A stretch of 64,000 nucleotides of DNA from an uncultured Clostridium sp. (GCA_945871955.1 CAMBXR010000004.1:26143-90142); one strand, 5' to 3'; counted from the stretch's first letter, positions 30,230 to 41,082 are shown. Numbers and translations are program-made. Notes: a model not told the origin generated them from the letters alone.

Positions 30230-30985
30230 ATGATATTGGTTTTAGGAGGAACATCAGATAGCATAGAAATATGTAATCTGTTGAATAAGCAGAATTTATC
30301 ATATTTTGTGTCTGTTACCACAGTTTATGGTGAAGAACTGGCTAGAAGATGTACAGATAAAGTATTATTAAAAAAATTAACTATTGAAGATATGGTTGAT
30401 TTTATAAAAGAAAATAAAATAGATAAAGTAATAGATGCAACCCATCCCTATGCAGTGGAAGTATCAAATAATGCTATTAAAGCTTGTGAACTTTCAAATA
30501 TAAAATATATAAGATTTGAAAGAGAATCTTTAATAAATAAAATAGATTATGAAAATAAATATATAGTTGAAACAATTGAAGAAGCTTGCGACGTAGCGAA
30601 TAAAATTGGTAATAACATATTTATAGGAACAGGAAGCAAAAACTTAGGTATTTATAAAGAACTAATAAAAAATAAAAACTTGATGGCAAGAGTTTTACCA
30701 ACAAGTGAAGTATTAATAAGCTGTGAAAATTTAGGATTTAATGCAGACAATATTATAGCTATGAAAGGACCATTTACACAAGAAATGAATGAGTCTACAT
30801 ATAAACAATATAATATTGATTTGGTTATTACTAAAGAAAGTGGTGCTGCAGGAGGTTTCTTAGAAAAAGTAAATGCCTGCAAAACATTAAATATTCCAGT
30901 AGTAATAATGAAGAGAAAAGAAATGAATTATCCAAATACTATTGGAACAGTTGAGAGGTTAGTAGATTTAGTTAAGACTTATTAG
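30230..30985 (+). CDS. cbiJ: Cobalt-precorrin-6A reductase
   Basis: ILVLGGTSDSIEICNLL, DATHPYAVEVSNNAIKAC, TGSKNLGIYKE. Confidence 0.93.
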   Translation: MILVLGGTSDSIEICNLLNKQNLSYFVSVTTVYGEELARRCTDKVLLKKLTIEDMVDFIKENKIDKVIDATHPYAVEVSNNAIKACELSNIKYIRFERESLINKIDYENKYIVETIEEACDVANKIGNNIFIGTGSKNLGIYKELIKNKNLMARVLPTSEVLISCENLGFNADNIIAMKGPFTQEMNESTYKQYNIDLVITKESGAAGGFLEKVNACKTLNIPVVIMKRKEMNYPNTIGTVERLVDLVKTY

Positions 30986-30996
30986 GAGAGAAAAAA

Positions 30997-31791
30997 ATGA
31001 AAAAAGCTATATTAGTAGTTAGTTTTGGAACAAGCTATCATGAAACGAGAAGAAAAACAATAGAAGCGTGTGAAAATAAGATAAAAGAAAGCTTTGAAGG
31101 ATATGATTTTTATAGAGCATTTACATCAAGAATGATAATTAATAAACTTAGAAAAAGAGATAATATGTTTATTGACAATCCAAGTGAAGCATTGGAAAAA
31201 TTATATAATGATGGATACAAAGAAGTTGTGATACAATCACTTCATATTATATGTGGAGAAGAATACAACAAGTTAAAAGATATGGTTGCCGAGTATGAGG
31301 ATAAATTTGAAAAAATTTCTATTGGAAGACCATTATTAACTTATATTGATGATTATAGAGAGACTGTTGAAGCAGTAAGAAAAGATTTAGATAATATGGA
31401 TATAGATGAAGCCGTAGTATTTATGGGACATGGAACAGAACATGAAAGTCATGCTTCATATCCTGCTATAGAGTATATGTTTAGAGATTACGGTATAAAT
31501 GCTTTTGTAGGAACTGTTGAAGGTTATCCAGAAATAGAGCAAGTTATAAAAAGATTAAAAGATAATAATATAAAAACTGTAGATTTAATACCATTTATGT
31601 TAGTAGCAGGAGACCATGCTATTAATGATATGGCTGGTGAAGATGAGGATTCATGGAAATCTATATTAGAAAAAGAAGGATTTAAAGTAAAAGTTCATTT
31701 AAAAGGTCTTGGAGAAAATCCATATATACAAGACCAATTTAAAAATCATGCAATAGATTGTATGAAAGAATTACAAGAAGTTAGTATTTAA
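30997..31791 (+). CDS. cbiK: Sirohydrochlorin cobaltochelatase (anaerobic CbiK type)
   Basis: AILVVSFGTSYHETRRKTIEACE; VVFMGHGTEHESHASYPAIEYMF; PFMLVAGDHAINDMAGEDEDSWKS. Confidence 0.95.
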   Translation: MKKAILVVSFGTSYHETRRKTIEACENKIKESFEGYDFYRAFTSRMIINKLRKRDNMFIDNPSEALEKLYNDGYKEVVIQSLHIICGEEYNKLKDMVAEYEDKFEKISIGRPLLTYIDDYRETVEAVRKDLDNMDIDEAVVFMGHGTEHESHASYPAIEYMFRDYGINAFVGTVEGYPEIEQVIKRLKDNNIKTVDLIPFMLVAGDHAINDMAGEDEDSWKSILEKEGFKVKVHLKGLGENPYIQDQFKNHAIDCMKELQEVSI

Positions 31792-31808
31792 TATTGGAGG
31801 AAAATAAG

Positions 31809-32516
31809 ATGGCAAAATTTTATGGAATAGGAACAGGACCTGGAGATAGTTCTTTACTTACAGTAAAGGCAGTAGACACACTAAGAAATATTGATATATT
31901 ATATACTCCAGAAGCCAAAAAAGGTGGAGATAGTCTAGCTTTATCAATAGTAAAAAAATATTTACCAGAAGACTTAGAAATAAAATCTAGACATTTTCCA
32001 ATGAGTAATGATAGTGTTGAAAAAGTACAAGTATGGAATAATGTTTCAGCAGAGATAGTTTCAGATGTTAAAAGTGGTAAAGATGTTGGTTTTGTAACAT
32101 TAGGAGATCCTATGATATATAGTACTTATGTATATGTCATGGAAAGATTAATGGAAGATATAGAAGTTGAAACTATACCTGGAATATCATCATTTTCAAA
32201 TATAGCTTCAAATCATAATTATCCATTAGTAATGGATACAGACCCTCTTATGGTAATACCATGTACAATGGAAGAAGAAAAAATTGATGAAGCTTTAGAA
32301 AAATATGATTGCTTTGTATTAATGAAAGTTTATAAGAGAATAAATACAATATTAGAAAAACTTGAAAAACATGATTTAATAGATCATGCCATATTAGTTA
32401 GCAATTCATCTCAAGAAAGAGAAGAAGTAATTACTAATTTAAGAGATTGTAAAATAGATGATAAAATATCATATTTCTCAACAATATTAGTCAATAAAAA
32501 TCGTAACACAAGATAG
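31809..32516 (+). CDS. cbiL: Cobalt-factor II / precorrin-2 (C20)-methyltransferase
   Basis: KFYGIGTGPGDSSLLTVKAVDTLRNIDILYTPEAKKGGDSLALSIV; TLGDPMIYSTY; ATG 31809 after TGGAGGA. Confidence 0.94.
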   Translation: MAKFYGIGTGPGDSSLLTVKAVDTLRNIDILYTPEAKKGGDSLALSIVKKYLPEDLEIKSRHFPMSNDSVEKVQVWNNVSAEIVSDVKSGKDVGFVTLGDPMIYSTYVYVMERLMEDIEVETIPGISSFSNIASNHNYPLVMDTDPLMVIPCTMEEEKIDEALEKYDCFVLMKVYKRINTILEKLEKHDLIDHAILVSNSSQEREEVITNLRDCKIDDKISYFSTILVNKNRNTR

Positions 32517-32549
32517 TATTAGAATTCCTAAAAATCAAGGAGACGTATT

Positions 32550-33449
32550 ATGAAAATAGTAGTTGGAACTAGAGGTAGTAAATTAGCCCTTGTTCAAACT
32601 AACTGGGTAGTTGATGAGTTAAAAAAAGCTAATCCAGGGATTGAATTTGAAATTAAGGTTATAAAAACAAAGGGAGATTTAGTAACACATTTACCTCTAC
32701 ATAAAATAGGAGATAAGGGTTTATTTACAAAGGAAATAGAACAGCAGCTTTTAGATAAAGAAATTGATTTAGCTATTCATAGTATGAAGGATATGCCATC
32801 AATTTTACCAGAAGGTTTAAAATTTGCTAGTATTCCTAAAAGAGAAGACCCAAGAGATGTTCTTGTTTTAAAAGAAGGATATAATGATATAAATGATTTA
32901 CCTAAAGGAGCTAAAATAGGAACAGGAAGTAAAAGAAGAACATATCAACTTCTTAAATATAGACCAGATTTAGAAATAATACCTATAAGAGGTAATATTG
33001 ATACAAGAATAAGAAAAATAGAAGATGAAAATCTAGATGGTATAGTTTTAGCTGCAGCTGGATTAAATAGAGCAGGTCTTGATAATCATATAAGTTATCA
33101 TTTACCAATAGATATTATGATTCCAGCACCGGCTCAAGGAGCTCTTGCATTAGAAATAAGAGAAAATGATTCTAATATGGAAGAAATTATTTCTCATATT
33201 AAAGATGAAATGACAGAGATTCAAGTAGCAGCAGAAAGAGGTTTTTTAAGGGGAGTAAATGGAAGTTGTCATATTCCAATGGGAGCTTACTGTGAAATAA
33301 AAGATAATAAACTTCATTTAAGTGGACTTTATGGAGATGAAGAGGGAAATAAACTAGTAATAAAATCTATTACTGGAGATATTGAAGAAGCTGAAGAAAT
33401 AGGATTTGAATTAGCTAAAAATGTACTTAAAGAGTACAATAGCTTATAG
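32550..33449 (+). CDS. hemC: Hydroxymethylbilane synthase
   Basis: VVGTRGSKLALVQTNWV, IDLAIHSMKDMPS, GTGSKRR, GRGVNGSCHIPMGAY-like cofactor Cys (RGVNGSCHIPMGAY). Confidence 0.96.
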   Translation: MKIVVGTRGSKLALVQTNWVVDELKKANPGIEFEIKVIKTKGDLVTHLPLHKIGDKGLFTKEIEQQLLDKEIDLAIHSMKDMPSILPEGLKFASIPKREDPRDVLVLKEGYNDINDLPKGAKIGTGSKRRTYQLLKYRPDLEIIPIRGNIDTRIRKIEDENLDGIVLAAAGLNRAGLDNHISYHLPIDIMIPAPAQGALALEIRENDSNMEEIISHIKDEMTEIQVAAERGFLRGVNGSCHIPMGAYCEIKDNKLHLSGLYGDEEGNKLVIKSITGDIEEAEEIGFELAKNVLKEYNSL

Positions 33450-33471
33450 TAAATTTAAGGAGCATAGGATT

Positions 33472-35010
33472 ATGAAAGGAAAAGTTTACTTAGTAGGGGC
33501 AGGTCCTGGAGATTATAAACTTATGACACTGAAAGGATTAGAATGTATAAGAAAATCAGATGTAATAGTTTATGATAGACTGGCAAATATTAATTACTTA
33601 AAAGAAGCCAAAGAAAATTGTGAATTTATAAATGTGGGAAAAGCATCAAGTAATCACTTACTACCACAGGATGATATAAATAGATTAATAGCTGATAAAG
33701 CATTAGAAGGAAAAGTAGTCACTAGATTAAAGGGTGGAGACCCTTATGTATTTGGAAGAGGTGGAGAAGAGGCTGAGATTTTGAGAGAAGAAGGCATTGA
33801 TTTTGAAGTTGTGCCAGGTATAACTTCTGCCATAGGTGGATTATGTTATGCAGGAATTCCAATAACTCATAGAGATCATGCTTCATCTTTTCATGTAGTA
33901 ACAGGTCATCCAAGAAATGATGGCAAAGAAACTAAGGAAATAAACTGGAAAGCTTTAGCTAATGTTAAAGGAACTTTAGTATTTTTAATGGGAATTGCTA
34001 ATTTAGAGCATATTAGTGAAAATCTTATTAAAGAAGGGAAAGATAAAAACACACCTGTTGCATTTATAAGTTGGGCAACTAGATATAATCAAAGTGTTGT
34101 AACAGCAACTTTAGAAAATGCTTATGAAGTTGCTGTAAAAGAAAATATAAAACCGCCAACATTAATAGTAGTTGGAACAGTTGTAAATCTTAGAGAAAAA
34201 TTAAACTTCTTTGAAGAAAAACCATTGTTTGGGAAAAATATAGTTGTGACTAGAAGTAGAACTCAAAGTAGTGCTTTAGTTGAAAAAATTTCTGATTTAG
34301 GTGGAAATCCAATAGAAATACCAACTATAAAAATAGAAAAGTTTGAAAATAACTTGGAATTAGAAGAAGAAATAAATAATCTTAAAGATTATTCATATAT
34401 AATATTTAGTAGTAAAAATGCAGTAAAAATATTCTTTGATAAATTAAATGAAATGGGATATGATTCAAGAGCCTTATATAATGCAAAAATATGTGCAGTT
34501 GGCTCTGAAACTGCAAGATATATAAGAGAAAGAGGCATTAATCCTGATATAGTTCCTAAAAAATATATAGCAGAAGGTCTTTATGAGGAGTTAAAAGATG
34601 TTATTAAAGAAAATGATAAAGTTTTAATTCCTAGAGCCAAAAATGCTAGAGATTTTTTAGTTAAAAATTTAAGTGAAAAATGCTTTGTAAAAGAAGTACT
34701 TACTTATGAATCTGTAATTGATTATTCTAAAAAAGATGAATTATTAGATATAATAGAAAATAAAAATGTGGATTATATTACTTTTGCCAGTTCTTCAACA
34801 GTAAGAAACTTTATGACTTTAATTGGAGAAGAAAATATAAATAAATTAAAATCAATAAAAATAATTTCTATAGGTGATATTACAAGTAAAACTATAGAAG
34901 AATTTGATTTAGATGTTTATAAACAATCTGATGAAGCGACAATTGTAAGTATGATAGATGCAATATCAAATGATAAAAATGATTTAAATATGGGAGAAGT
35001 AATATGTTAA
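33472..35010 (+). CDS. cobA-hemD: Uroporphyrinogen-III C-methyltransferase / uroporphyrinogen-III synthase fusion (CobA-HemD)
   Basis: N-term [55 protein letters not shown]-term HemD ([21 protein letters not shown] ... [11 protein letters not shown]). Confidence 0.94.
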   Translation: MKGKVYLVGAGPGDYKLMTLKGLECIRKSDVIVYDRLANINYLKEAKENCEFINVGKASSNHLLPQDDINRLIADKALEGKVVTRLKGGDPYVFGRGGEEAEILREEGIDFEVVPGITSAIGGLCYAGIPITHRDHASSFHVVTGHPRNDGKETKEINWKALANVKGTLVFLMGIANLEHISENLIKEGKDKNTPVAFISWATRYNQSVVTATLENAYEVAVKENIKPPTLIVVGTVVNLREKLNFFEEKPLFGKNIVVTRSRTQSSALVEKISDLGGNPIEIPTIKIEKFENNLELEEEINNLKDYSYIIFSSKNAVKIFFDKLNEMGYDSRALYNAKICAVGSETARYIRERGINPDIVPKKYIAEGLYEELKDVIKENDKVLIPRAKNARDFLVKNLSEKCFVKEVLTYESVIDYSKKDELLDIIENKNVDYITFASSSTVRNFMTLIGEENINKLKSIKIISIGDITSKTIEEFDLDVYKQSDEATIVSMIDAISNDKNDLNMGEVIC

Positions 35011-35978
35011 GAAGACCAAGACGATTAAGAAGTAGCAAAGCTATAAGAAACTTAGTAAGAGAAACAAAATTACAAGTGGAAGATTTAATTTATCCACTAT
35101 TTATAGTAGATGGAGAAAATATAAAAAGAGAAATACCATCTATGGAAGGTGTTTATCATTTCTCAGTTGACATGTTAGAGGATGAAATAAAAGAATTAAC
35201 GGATCTTGGAATAGAGCATGTATTATTATTTGGTGTACCAGATGATAATAAAAAGGACTGTTGTGGAAGTGAAGCATTTAATCCAGATGGTTCAGTTCAA
35301 AGGGCTATAAAAAAAATAAAAGAAATAAACCCAGAAATTGATGTAATTTGTGATGTATGTATGTGTGAGTATACTAGTCATGGTCACTGCGGAATATTAA
35401 CTGACAGTGGGTATGTTCATAATGATAAAACTTTAGATTATCTTGGGAAAATATCATTAAGTTATGCTAAGGCAGGAGCTGATATGGTAGCACCATCAGA
35501 TATGATGGATGGTAGAATAGGTTATATAAGAGAAGTATTAGATAATAATGGATTTGAAAATGTGGCAATAATGGCTTATAGTGCTAAATATGCTTCGGCC
35601 TTCTATGGGCCATTTAGAGATGCGGCAAATTCTGCTCCTAAATTTGGAGATAGAAAAACTTATCAAATGGATCCAGCAAACTCAAATGAAGCAATAATAG
35701 AAGGACAATTAGATATTGAAGAAGGTGCAGATATAATAATGGTTAAACCAGCTCTATCTTACTTAGACATAATTCAAAGATTTAAAGATAACTTTAATTT
35801 ACCAATAGCAGCTTATAATGTAAGTGGTGAATATTCAATGTTAAAACTAGCTGTTAAAGAAGGTTTATTAAATGAAAGTGCCATCTATGAAGCTGTTATG
35901 TCTATAAAAAGAGCTGGAGCAACTATAATAATCACTTATTTTGCTAAAGATATAGCTAAAATGTTAAAAAATAACTAG
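35004..35978 (+). CDS. hemB: Delta-aminolevulinic acid dehydratase (porphobilinogen synthase)
   Basis: [62 protein letters not shown]. Confidence 0.96.
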   Translation: MLRRPRRLRSSKAIRNLVRETKLQVEDLIYPLFIVDGENIKREIPSMEGVYHFSVDMLEDEIKELTDLGIEHVLLFGVPDDNKKDCCGSEAFNPDGSVQRAIKKIKEINPEIDVICDVCMCEYTSHGHCGILTDSGYVHNDKTLDYLGKISLSYAKAGADMVAPSDMMDGRIGYIREVLDNNGFENVAIMAYSAKYASAFYGPFRDAANSAPKFGDRKTYQMDPANSNEAIIEGQLDIEEGADIIMVKPALSYLDIIQRFKDNFNLPIAAYNVSGEYSMLKLAVKEGLLNESAIYEAVMSIKRAGATIIITYFAKDIAKMLKNN

Positions 35979-36014
35979 CTTTTATAAGTGATAAAACATA
36001 TTGGAGGATAAATT

Positions 36015-36659
36015 ATGAATAATAAATTTGTTTTATCATATAGTGGAGGAAAGGATTGTTTATTAGCTTTATATAGAAAAATACAAGAAGGATATACTCC
36101 AGTGGCGCTTTTAACTACAGTTAAGAAAAATTCTGATGAGACTTGGACTCATGGTCTAAGTTACGACTTGCTTGAACAAGTTAGTAAAAGTTTAGAGCTT
36201 CCCGTAATATATGCAAAGTGTGATGTATCAGAATATGAAGATGTATTTGAAGAAAAACTTAAAGAAGCAAAAGAAATGGGTGCATCATTCGTAGTATATG
36301 GAGACATAGATATTGAACATCATAGAAAGTGGGGAGTTGATAGGGCAGAAAATGCAGGACTAAACTATGAATTTCCTCTATGGAAAGAAGATAGAGAAAA
36401 ACTTGTTTATGAAGTTATAGATAGTGGATTCAAAGCAGTAATTAAAAAAGTTAATTTAGACTTTATGAGTGAGGATTTTCTAGGAAAAACACTAACAAAA
36501 GAATTAGTACAAAAAATAAAATTAACGGGTTCTGATCCTTGTGGTGAAAATGGAGAGTACCATACATTTGTAGTTGATGGACCAATATTTGATTATAAAA
36601 TAGATATTAAACATGATAATTTTAAAATCGAAAATAATTGTGCATTATCCATAATGTAA
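36015..36659 (+). CDS. DUF71/COG2102 ATP-pyrophosphatase (diphthine-ammonia-ligase superfamily; putative B12-related subgroup)
   Basis: FVLSYSGGKDCLLALYRKIQEGYTPVALLTTV; GDPxGENGEYHTFVVDGP (SDPCGENGEYHTFVVDGPIFDYKI). Confidence 0.85.
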   Translation: MNNKFVLSYSGGKDCLLALYRKIQEGYTPVALLTTVKKNSDETWTHGLSYDLLEQVSKSLELPVIYAKCDVSEYEDVFEEKLKEAKEMGASFVVYGDIDIEHHRKWGVDRAENAGLNYEFPLWKEDREKLVYEVIDSGFKAVIKKVNLDFMSEDFLGKTLTKELVQKIKLTGSDPCGENGEYHTFVVDGPIFDYKIDIKHDNFKIENNCALSIM

Positions 36660-36671
36660 AAATAGAAATAG

Positions 36672-36715
36672 AATACCTTAAAGTTTAGTTTATACAACAT
36701 CTTTAAGGTATTTTT
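36672..36715 (+). terminator. Rho-independent terminator
   Basis: AATACCTTAAAG ... CTTTAAGGTATTTTT. Confidence 0.75.
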
Positions 36716-36779
36716 ATTTGTAAAATTATTAGATTACAATATAATTAAAATTAAATAATTAAAATAGCAGGGAGTTAAA

Positions 36780-37361
36780 ATGTATTATCCAATAAATTTA
36801 AGAATAGATGATATGAAAATAGTTATTATAGGTGGAGGAAAGGTTGCATATAGAAAATGTATAAATTTCTTAGCTTTTAATAAAAGAGTATTAGTGGTGA
36901 GTAAAGAATTTATAGAAGAATTTGAAGGAATAAAAAATCAGATTGAAATGATAAAAGATAGCTATGATGAAAAATATATAAAAGATGCCTTTGTTGTTGT
37001 GGCTGCAACTAATAATAAAGAAGTAAATCATAAGATAGGTATTTATTGCAGACAATATAACAAGTTAGTAAATGTTGTAGATGATGGAGAGTTATCTAAT
37101 TTTACTGTACCATCCTTTGTAAAAAGAGGAGACTTGTTATTAAGCGTATCTACAGGAGGAAAAAGTCCGTCTTTATCTAGTAAGATAAGAAAAGATTTAG
37201 AAGAAGTATATGATGAAAGTTATGAAGAATATGTAAAACTTTTAGGACAGGCTAGACAAATAATAATTAAAAATACTAGTGATATAAAAGAAAGAAGAAA
37301 AAAATTAAAAGAACTTCTAGACTTAAATTCAGATGAACTTAGAAAAATCTATTCAAGGTAA
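36780..37361 (+). CDS. Precorrin-2 dehydrogenase / sirohydrochlorin-forming protein (CysG-N/Met8 family)
   Basis: MYYPINLRIDDMKIVIIGGGKVAYRKC; VAATNNKEVNHKI; STGGKSPSLSSKIRKDLE. Confidence 0.92.
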   Translation: MYYPINLRIDDMKIVIIGGGKVAYRKCINFLAFNKRVLVVSKEFIEEFEGIKNQIEMIKDSYDEKYIKDAFVVVAATNNKEVNHKIGIYCRQYNKLVNVVDDGELSNFTVPSFVKRGDLLLSVSTGGKSPSLSSKIRKDLEEVYDESYEEYVKLLGQARQIIIKNTSDIKERRKKLKELLDLNSDELRKIYSR

Positions 37362-37483
37362 TTTAGAGAAAAACGAAAAAATGGTAATTCTAAGATTAGC
37401 TATAAATGAGAATTAAAAAATTAGTATAAATACTCCTGAAAGATAAAAACTAACTTTAAAAGAAGTTTTAGGAGGTAATATAA

Positions 37484-37972
37484 ATGAAAGTAACATTTCA
37501 AGGAAATCCAATAACACTAAAAGGAACACAAGTAAAAGTAGGAGATACAGCTCCAGATTTTACAGTTGTAGATAATAATCTAAATCCACTTAAACTTAGT
37601 GATACAAAAGGGAAAAGAGTATTTTTAACAGTACCATCTATAGATACTTCAGTTTGTGATACTGAAGTTAGAAGATTTAATCAAGAAGCCACTAAATTAG
37701 GTGAAGATGTAACTATATATACTATATCTATGGATTTACCATTTGCCCAAGGAAGATGGTGTGGTGGTGCTGGAATAGATAGAGTAAAAACAGTTTCAGA
37801 CTATAAAGACAGAGAATTTGGGAATAACTATGGAGTTTATATAAATGAATTGGGTCTTTTATCTAGAGCAGTATTCGTAGTAGACGAAAATAATAAAGTT
37901 GTATATGTGGAGTATCTAGAGGAGATAACAGAAGAGCCAAACTATGAAAAAGCTTTAGAAGCGCTGAAATAA
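37484..37972 (+). CDS. tpx: Thiol peroxidase (Tpx)
   Basis: VTFQGNPITLKGTQVKVGDTAPDFTV; PSIDTSVCDTEVRRFNQEA. Confidence 0.94.
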   Translation: MKVTFQGNPITLKGTQVKVGDTAPDFTVVDNNLNPLKLSDTKGKRVFLTVPSIDTSVCDTEVRRFNQEATKLGEDVTIYTISMDLPFAQGRWCGGAGIDRVKTVSDYKDREFGNNYGVYINELGLLSRAVFVVDENNKVVYVEYLEEITEEPNYEKALEALK

Positions 37973-37978
37973 ATAAAT

Positions 37979-38017
37979 AATCCAGGAGGAGTATATTATA
38001 CCTCCTGGATTTTAATC
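37979..38017 (+). terminator. Terminator hairpin after tpx
   Basis: AATCCAGGAGGAGTATATTATACCTCCTGGATTTT. Confidence 0.75.
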
Positions 38018-38818
38018 TTTATGATTATGTTCGGATAGAAGTCTTAAAATATTTTGTTTATGATATTTATAAATTGCTTCGTTTACAATGGTATCCATGG
38101 ATGCAACTCTTTTTTCTATTAAATAAAGACCATGAACATGGTGGATTAAATTATCACAACGGTCGAAATCATCATATAAAGTATTTAAATTATGAGTTTC
38201 ATTTGAAAATGGTAATTCATCAACCAGTTGATTATAGAATTCTTGTAGACTATCATATTTTTCATTAAGTTTAATATAAGACGAAGAAAAATCCATATTT
38301 TCTACCATATAATTAATTATATTTATGCAATCATTATAAGCTAAATTAAATGAGTTCCATAAGTATTTTGTATATTTACGTCTACTTACAGTATAATTAA
38401 CCACTAAAGCTATAACAACTCCAACTAAAGTATCTATAGTACGCATTATGGAATAATTAAGTGCGTGATTATCTCCAACTCCAAGACAGATCGAAGTAAA
38501 AGTAACAGAAGCTATGGCAGAGGCATCAGAGATTTTCATAATATTGCAAAGGTGAATAATAAGAATTACACCTAATGTGGCAGGAATAATATCTCCTCTA
38601 AAAATGAACGTGGAAAGATAACCTATAACACCACCAAGTAATGTGCCTAAAATTCTAGTCCATGAAACCTCTAAAGAATTTTTCATAGTATTTTTTATTG
38701 AAAAAATACATACTGACACTGTATAAACTGGTGTTTCAACTATGCCTAAATATCCAGCTAAAGTGGCAAAGAAAACGGCAATACCAGTTTTAATATTTCT
38801 CATTCCAATTTTTTTCAT
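38012..38818 (-). CDS. FUSC / aromatic acid exporter (ArAE_1) family membrane protein
   Basis: MRNIKTGIAVFFATLAGYLGIVETPVYTVSVCIFSIKNTMKNSLEVSWTRILGTLLGGVIGYL. Confidence 0.85.
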   Translation of the reverse strand: MKKIGMRNIKTGIAVFFATLAGYLGIVETPVYTVSVCIFSIKNTMKNSLEVSWTRILGTLLGGVIGYLSTFIFRGDIIPATLGVILIIHLCNIMKISDASAIASVTFTSICLGVGDNHALNYSIMRTIDTLVGVVIALVVNYTVSRRKYTKYLWNSFNLAYNDCINIINYMVENMDFSSSYIKLNEKYDSLQEFYNQLVDELPFSNETHNLNTLYDDFDRCDNLIHHVHGLYLIEKRVASMDTIVNEAIYKYHKQNILRLLSEHNHKD

Positions 38819-39160
38819 ATAAAGTCCTTCCTTAAGATATTATTAGGAATGCCTAATAGTATTATTTGTATTATTATACCATATTATTATATTTGTAACT
38901 ATTTTTATGAAGTTAAGTGCTTAGAGAATGTCTTAAAAGATATATTATTTTTTAATTTTAATAATATAAAGAAAAAATGAAAAACTAAAGTATAAAGATG
39001 TATGAATACGAATAAGAAATTTGGAAATAAAAAAACTATTCACTTTTTATCAAAATGAAATATAATAGAAAGGTATCATTTTTTAAGAAATCAAAAATAA
39101 AACAATGTATTTATATATAAATTAAACAAGCTATTTAACAATATTGGAGGAACGAACAAC

Positions 39161-40270
39161 ATGAAAACTATAAAAAAAATAGTAATAACTGGAGGCCCAT
39201 GCTCTGGTAAAAGTACAATGCTAAACTTAATAGAAAATACTTTTAAAGAAAAGGGTTATAAGGTTTTAATAGTTTCAGAGACAGCAACAGAATTAATTAG
39301 AGGTGGAGTTTCACCACTTGGTGGCAAGGAGAATATGTTCATATTCCAGGACTATCTTTTAAACCTTCAATTTAAAAAAGAAGAAGTTTATGAAAAAGCA
39401 GCTAAAGAAATGGATGCTGACAAAATAATAATACTTTATGATAGAGGATTATTAGATAATAAAGCTTATGTTTCAAAAGAGGAGTTTGAAGTAATACTAG
39501 ATAGATTTGGCACAACTGAAAATGAGCTAATAGATAGATATGATTTAGTACTACATTTAGTTACTACTGCTAATGGTGCAGAAGAACATTATACACTAGC
39601 TAATAATGCAGCAAGAAGTGAATCTTTAGATGATGCAAGAAAATTAGATGAATTAACTATGAATGCTTGGGTAGGCCATCCTCGTTTAAGAATATTTGAT
39701 AACTCTACAGACTTTGAAGGAAAAGTAGAAAGAGTATTAAAAGAAATATACAATGATTTAGATGAACATATGCCAACTGGTACTATACGTAAATATTTAG
39801 TAGATGTGGAAAATATAGATATAGATAACATAATAAATACTTCAGAAAAAATGGATATAGTGCAACATTACTTAAAATCTTCTAATCCAAATATGGAAAG
39901 AAGAATAAGACAAATAGGAAATGGAGAAAACTATTCATACTATTACACTGAAAAAGAAAAAGTTAATAATTACAGAACATTTAGAAGAGAAAAGAAAATA
40001 AGTGATAAATTATACTTAACATATTTATCAGAAATAGATAATCAACTTTTCACTATAATAAAAACTCGTCATTGTTTCGTATATGAAAATCAATATTTCA
40101 AATTAGATATATTCAACAATGATAAAAAATATGGAATCTTAGAAATAGAAGCTACAGATCAAAATGGAACTATATTACTTCCAGATTTCTTAAATATAAA
40201 GGCAGATGTAACAAAAGACTCTATGTATTCAAATTATGAAATTTCAAAAAGAAATTATGTTGGTAAATAG
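39161..40270 (+). CDS. AAA ATPase/NTPase (AAA_28) with C-terminal CYTH-like domain; Ttd14-like
   Basis: P-loop IVITGGPCSGKSTML, DRGLLDNKAYV; C-terminal ERRIRQIGNGENYSYYYTEKEKV ... RREKKISDKLYLTYL CYTH-like strand pattern. Confidence 0.7.
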   Translation: MKTIKKIVITGGPCSGKSTMLNLIENTFKEKGYKVLIVSETATELIRGGVSPLGGKENMFIFQDYLLNLQFKKEEVYEKAAKEMDADKIIILYDRGLLDNKAYVSKEEFEVILDRFGTTENELIDRYDLVLHLVTTANGAEEHYTLANNAARSESLDDARKLDELTMNAWVGHPRLRIFDNSTDFEGKVERVLKEIYNDLDEHMPTGTIRKYLVDVENIDIDNIINTSEKMDIVQHYLKSSNPNMERRIRQIGNGENYSYYYTEKEKVNNYRTFRREKKISDKLYLTYLSEIDNQLFTIIKTRHCFVYENQYFKLDIFNNDKKYGILEIEATDQNGTILLPDFLNIKADVTKDSMYSNYEISKRNYVGK

Positions 40271-40278
40271 ATAAATTA

Positions 40279-40305
40279 ACCCCCATAGATTTATGGGGGT
40301 GTTTT
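40279..40305 (+). terminator. Rho-independent terminator
   Basis: ACCCCCATAGATTTATGGGGGTGTTTTT. Confidence 0.88.
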
Positions 40306-40391
40306 TATGAATAAATTTATTAAAAACAGGATAATCACAAATAATGATGAATATTATTTTTTTAAGTAATAATATTTTGAGGTGATAAAGA

Positions 40392-41003
40392 TTGAAGTTG
40401 ATTTGCTACAACATACATAAAGGTATGGACGAATTTAGAAGATTAAAGTTATTTGAAGTTATAAAATATTTAAAATCTTTAGACTGTGATGTGATTTGTC
40501 TGCAAGAAGTTTTATACTATCAATTTTGTCTTATGAAATTATTATTAAAAATGGATGGTGTATTTGGATTACATGTAAATAATAAGAAGATGAAGTTTGG
40601 CATATGTATTTTAAGTAAAAATAAAATAATTGAAAGTGACCATATATTACTAACTAGTAAAAAAGAACAGAGAGGATTGTTGAGCATTGGTATAGGAGAG
40701 GTGGATATTATAAATACTCACTTAGGGTTAGATAGGGAAGAAAGACAGATACAAATAAGTGAGATATTAGACTTTGACAAAAACAAATACAATAATATTA
40801 TAATCTGTGGAGATTTTAATGAAGAAAATATAAATCTATCTTCTTATAAAGATGTGGCTAAGTATTTAGATAAAGATAAAGAGCCCACATTTGATAAATA
40901 TAGAATAGACTATGTTTTTTGTAGTAAAAACTTAAATGTCAAGTCTTATACAGTGGACAAAGTATTCTATTCAGATCATTTTCCGATTATTATTGAGGTA
41001 TAA
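40392..41003 (+). CDS. Endonuclease/exonuclease/phosphatase family protein (TTG start)
   Basis: LICYNIHKGMDEFRRLKLFEVIKYLKSLDCDVICLQEV; IICGDFNEEN; SDHFPIIIEV. Confidence 0.87.
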   Translation: MKLICYNIHKGMDEFRRLKLFEVIKYLKSLDCDVICLQEVLYYQFCLMKLLLKMDGVFGLHVNNKKMKFGICILSKNKIIESDHILLTSKKEQRGLLSIGIGEVDIINTHLGLDREERQIQISEILDFDKNKYNNIIICGDFNEENINLSSYKDVAKYLDKDKEPTFDKYRIDYVFCSKNLNVKSYTVDKVFYSDHFPIIIEV

Positions 41004-41082
41004 AAATAAAGTAAGAAGATTCAGAAAATGGAAAATGTTATCACGATGATTTCATTTTAAATTTAAATAAGGAGGAATATTT

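Noticed and set aside
33722-33913. Minus-strand ORF within cobA-hemD
   Set aside because: Antisense to the conserved SUMT catalytic core; no support.
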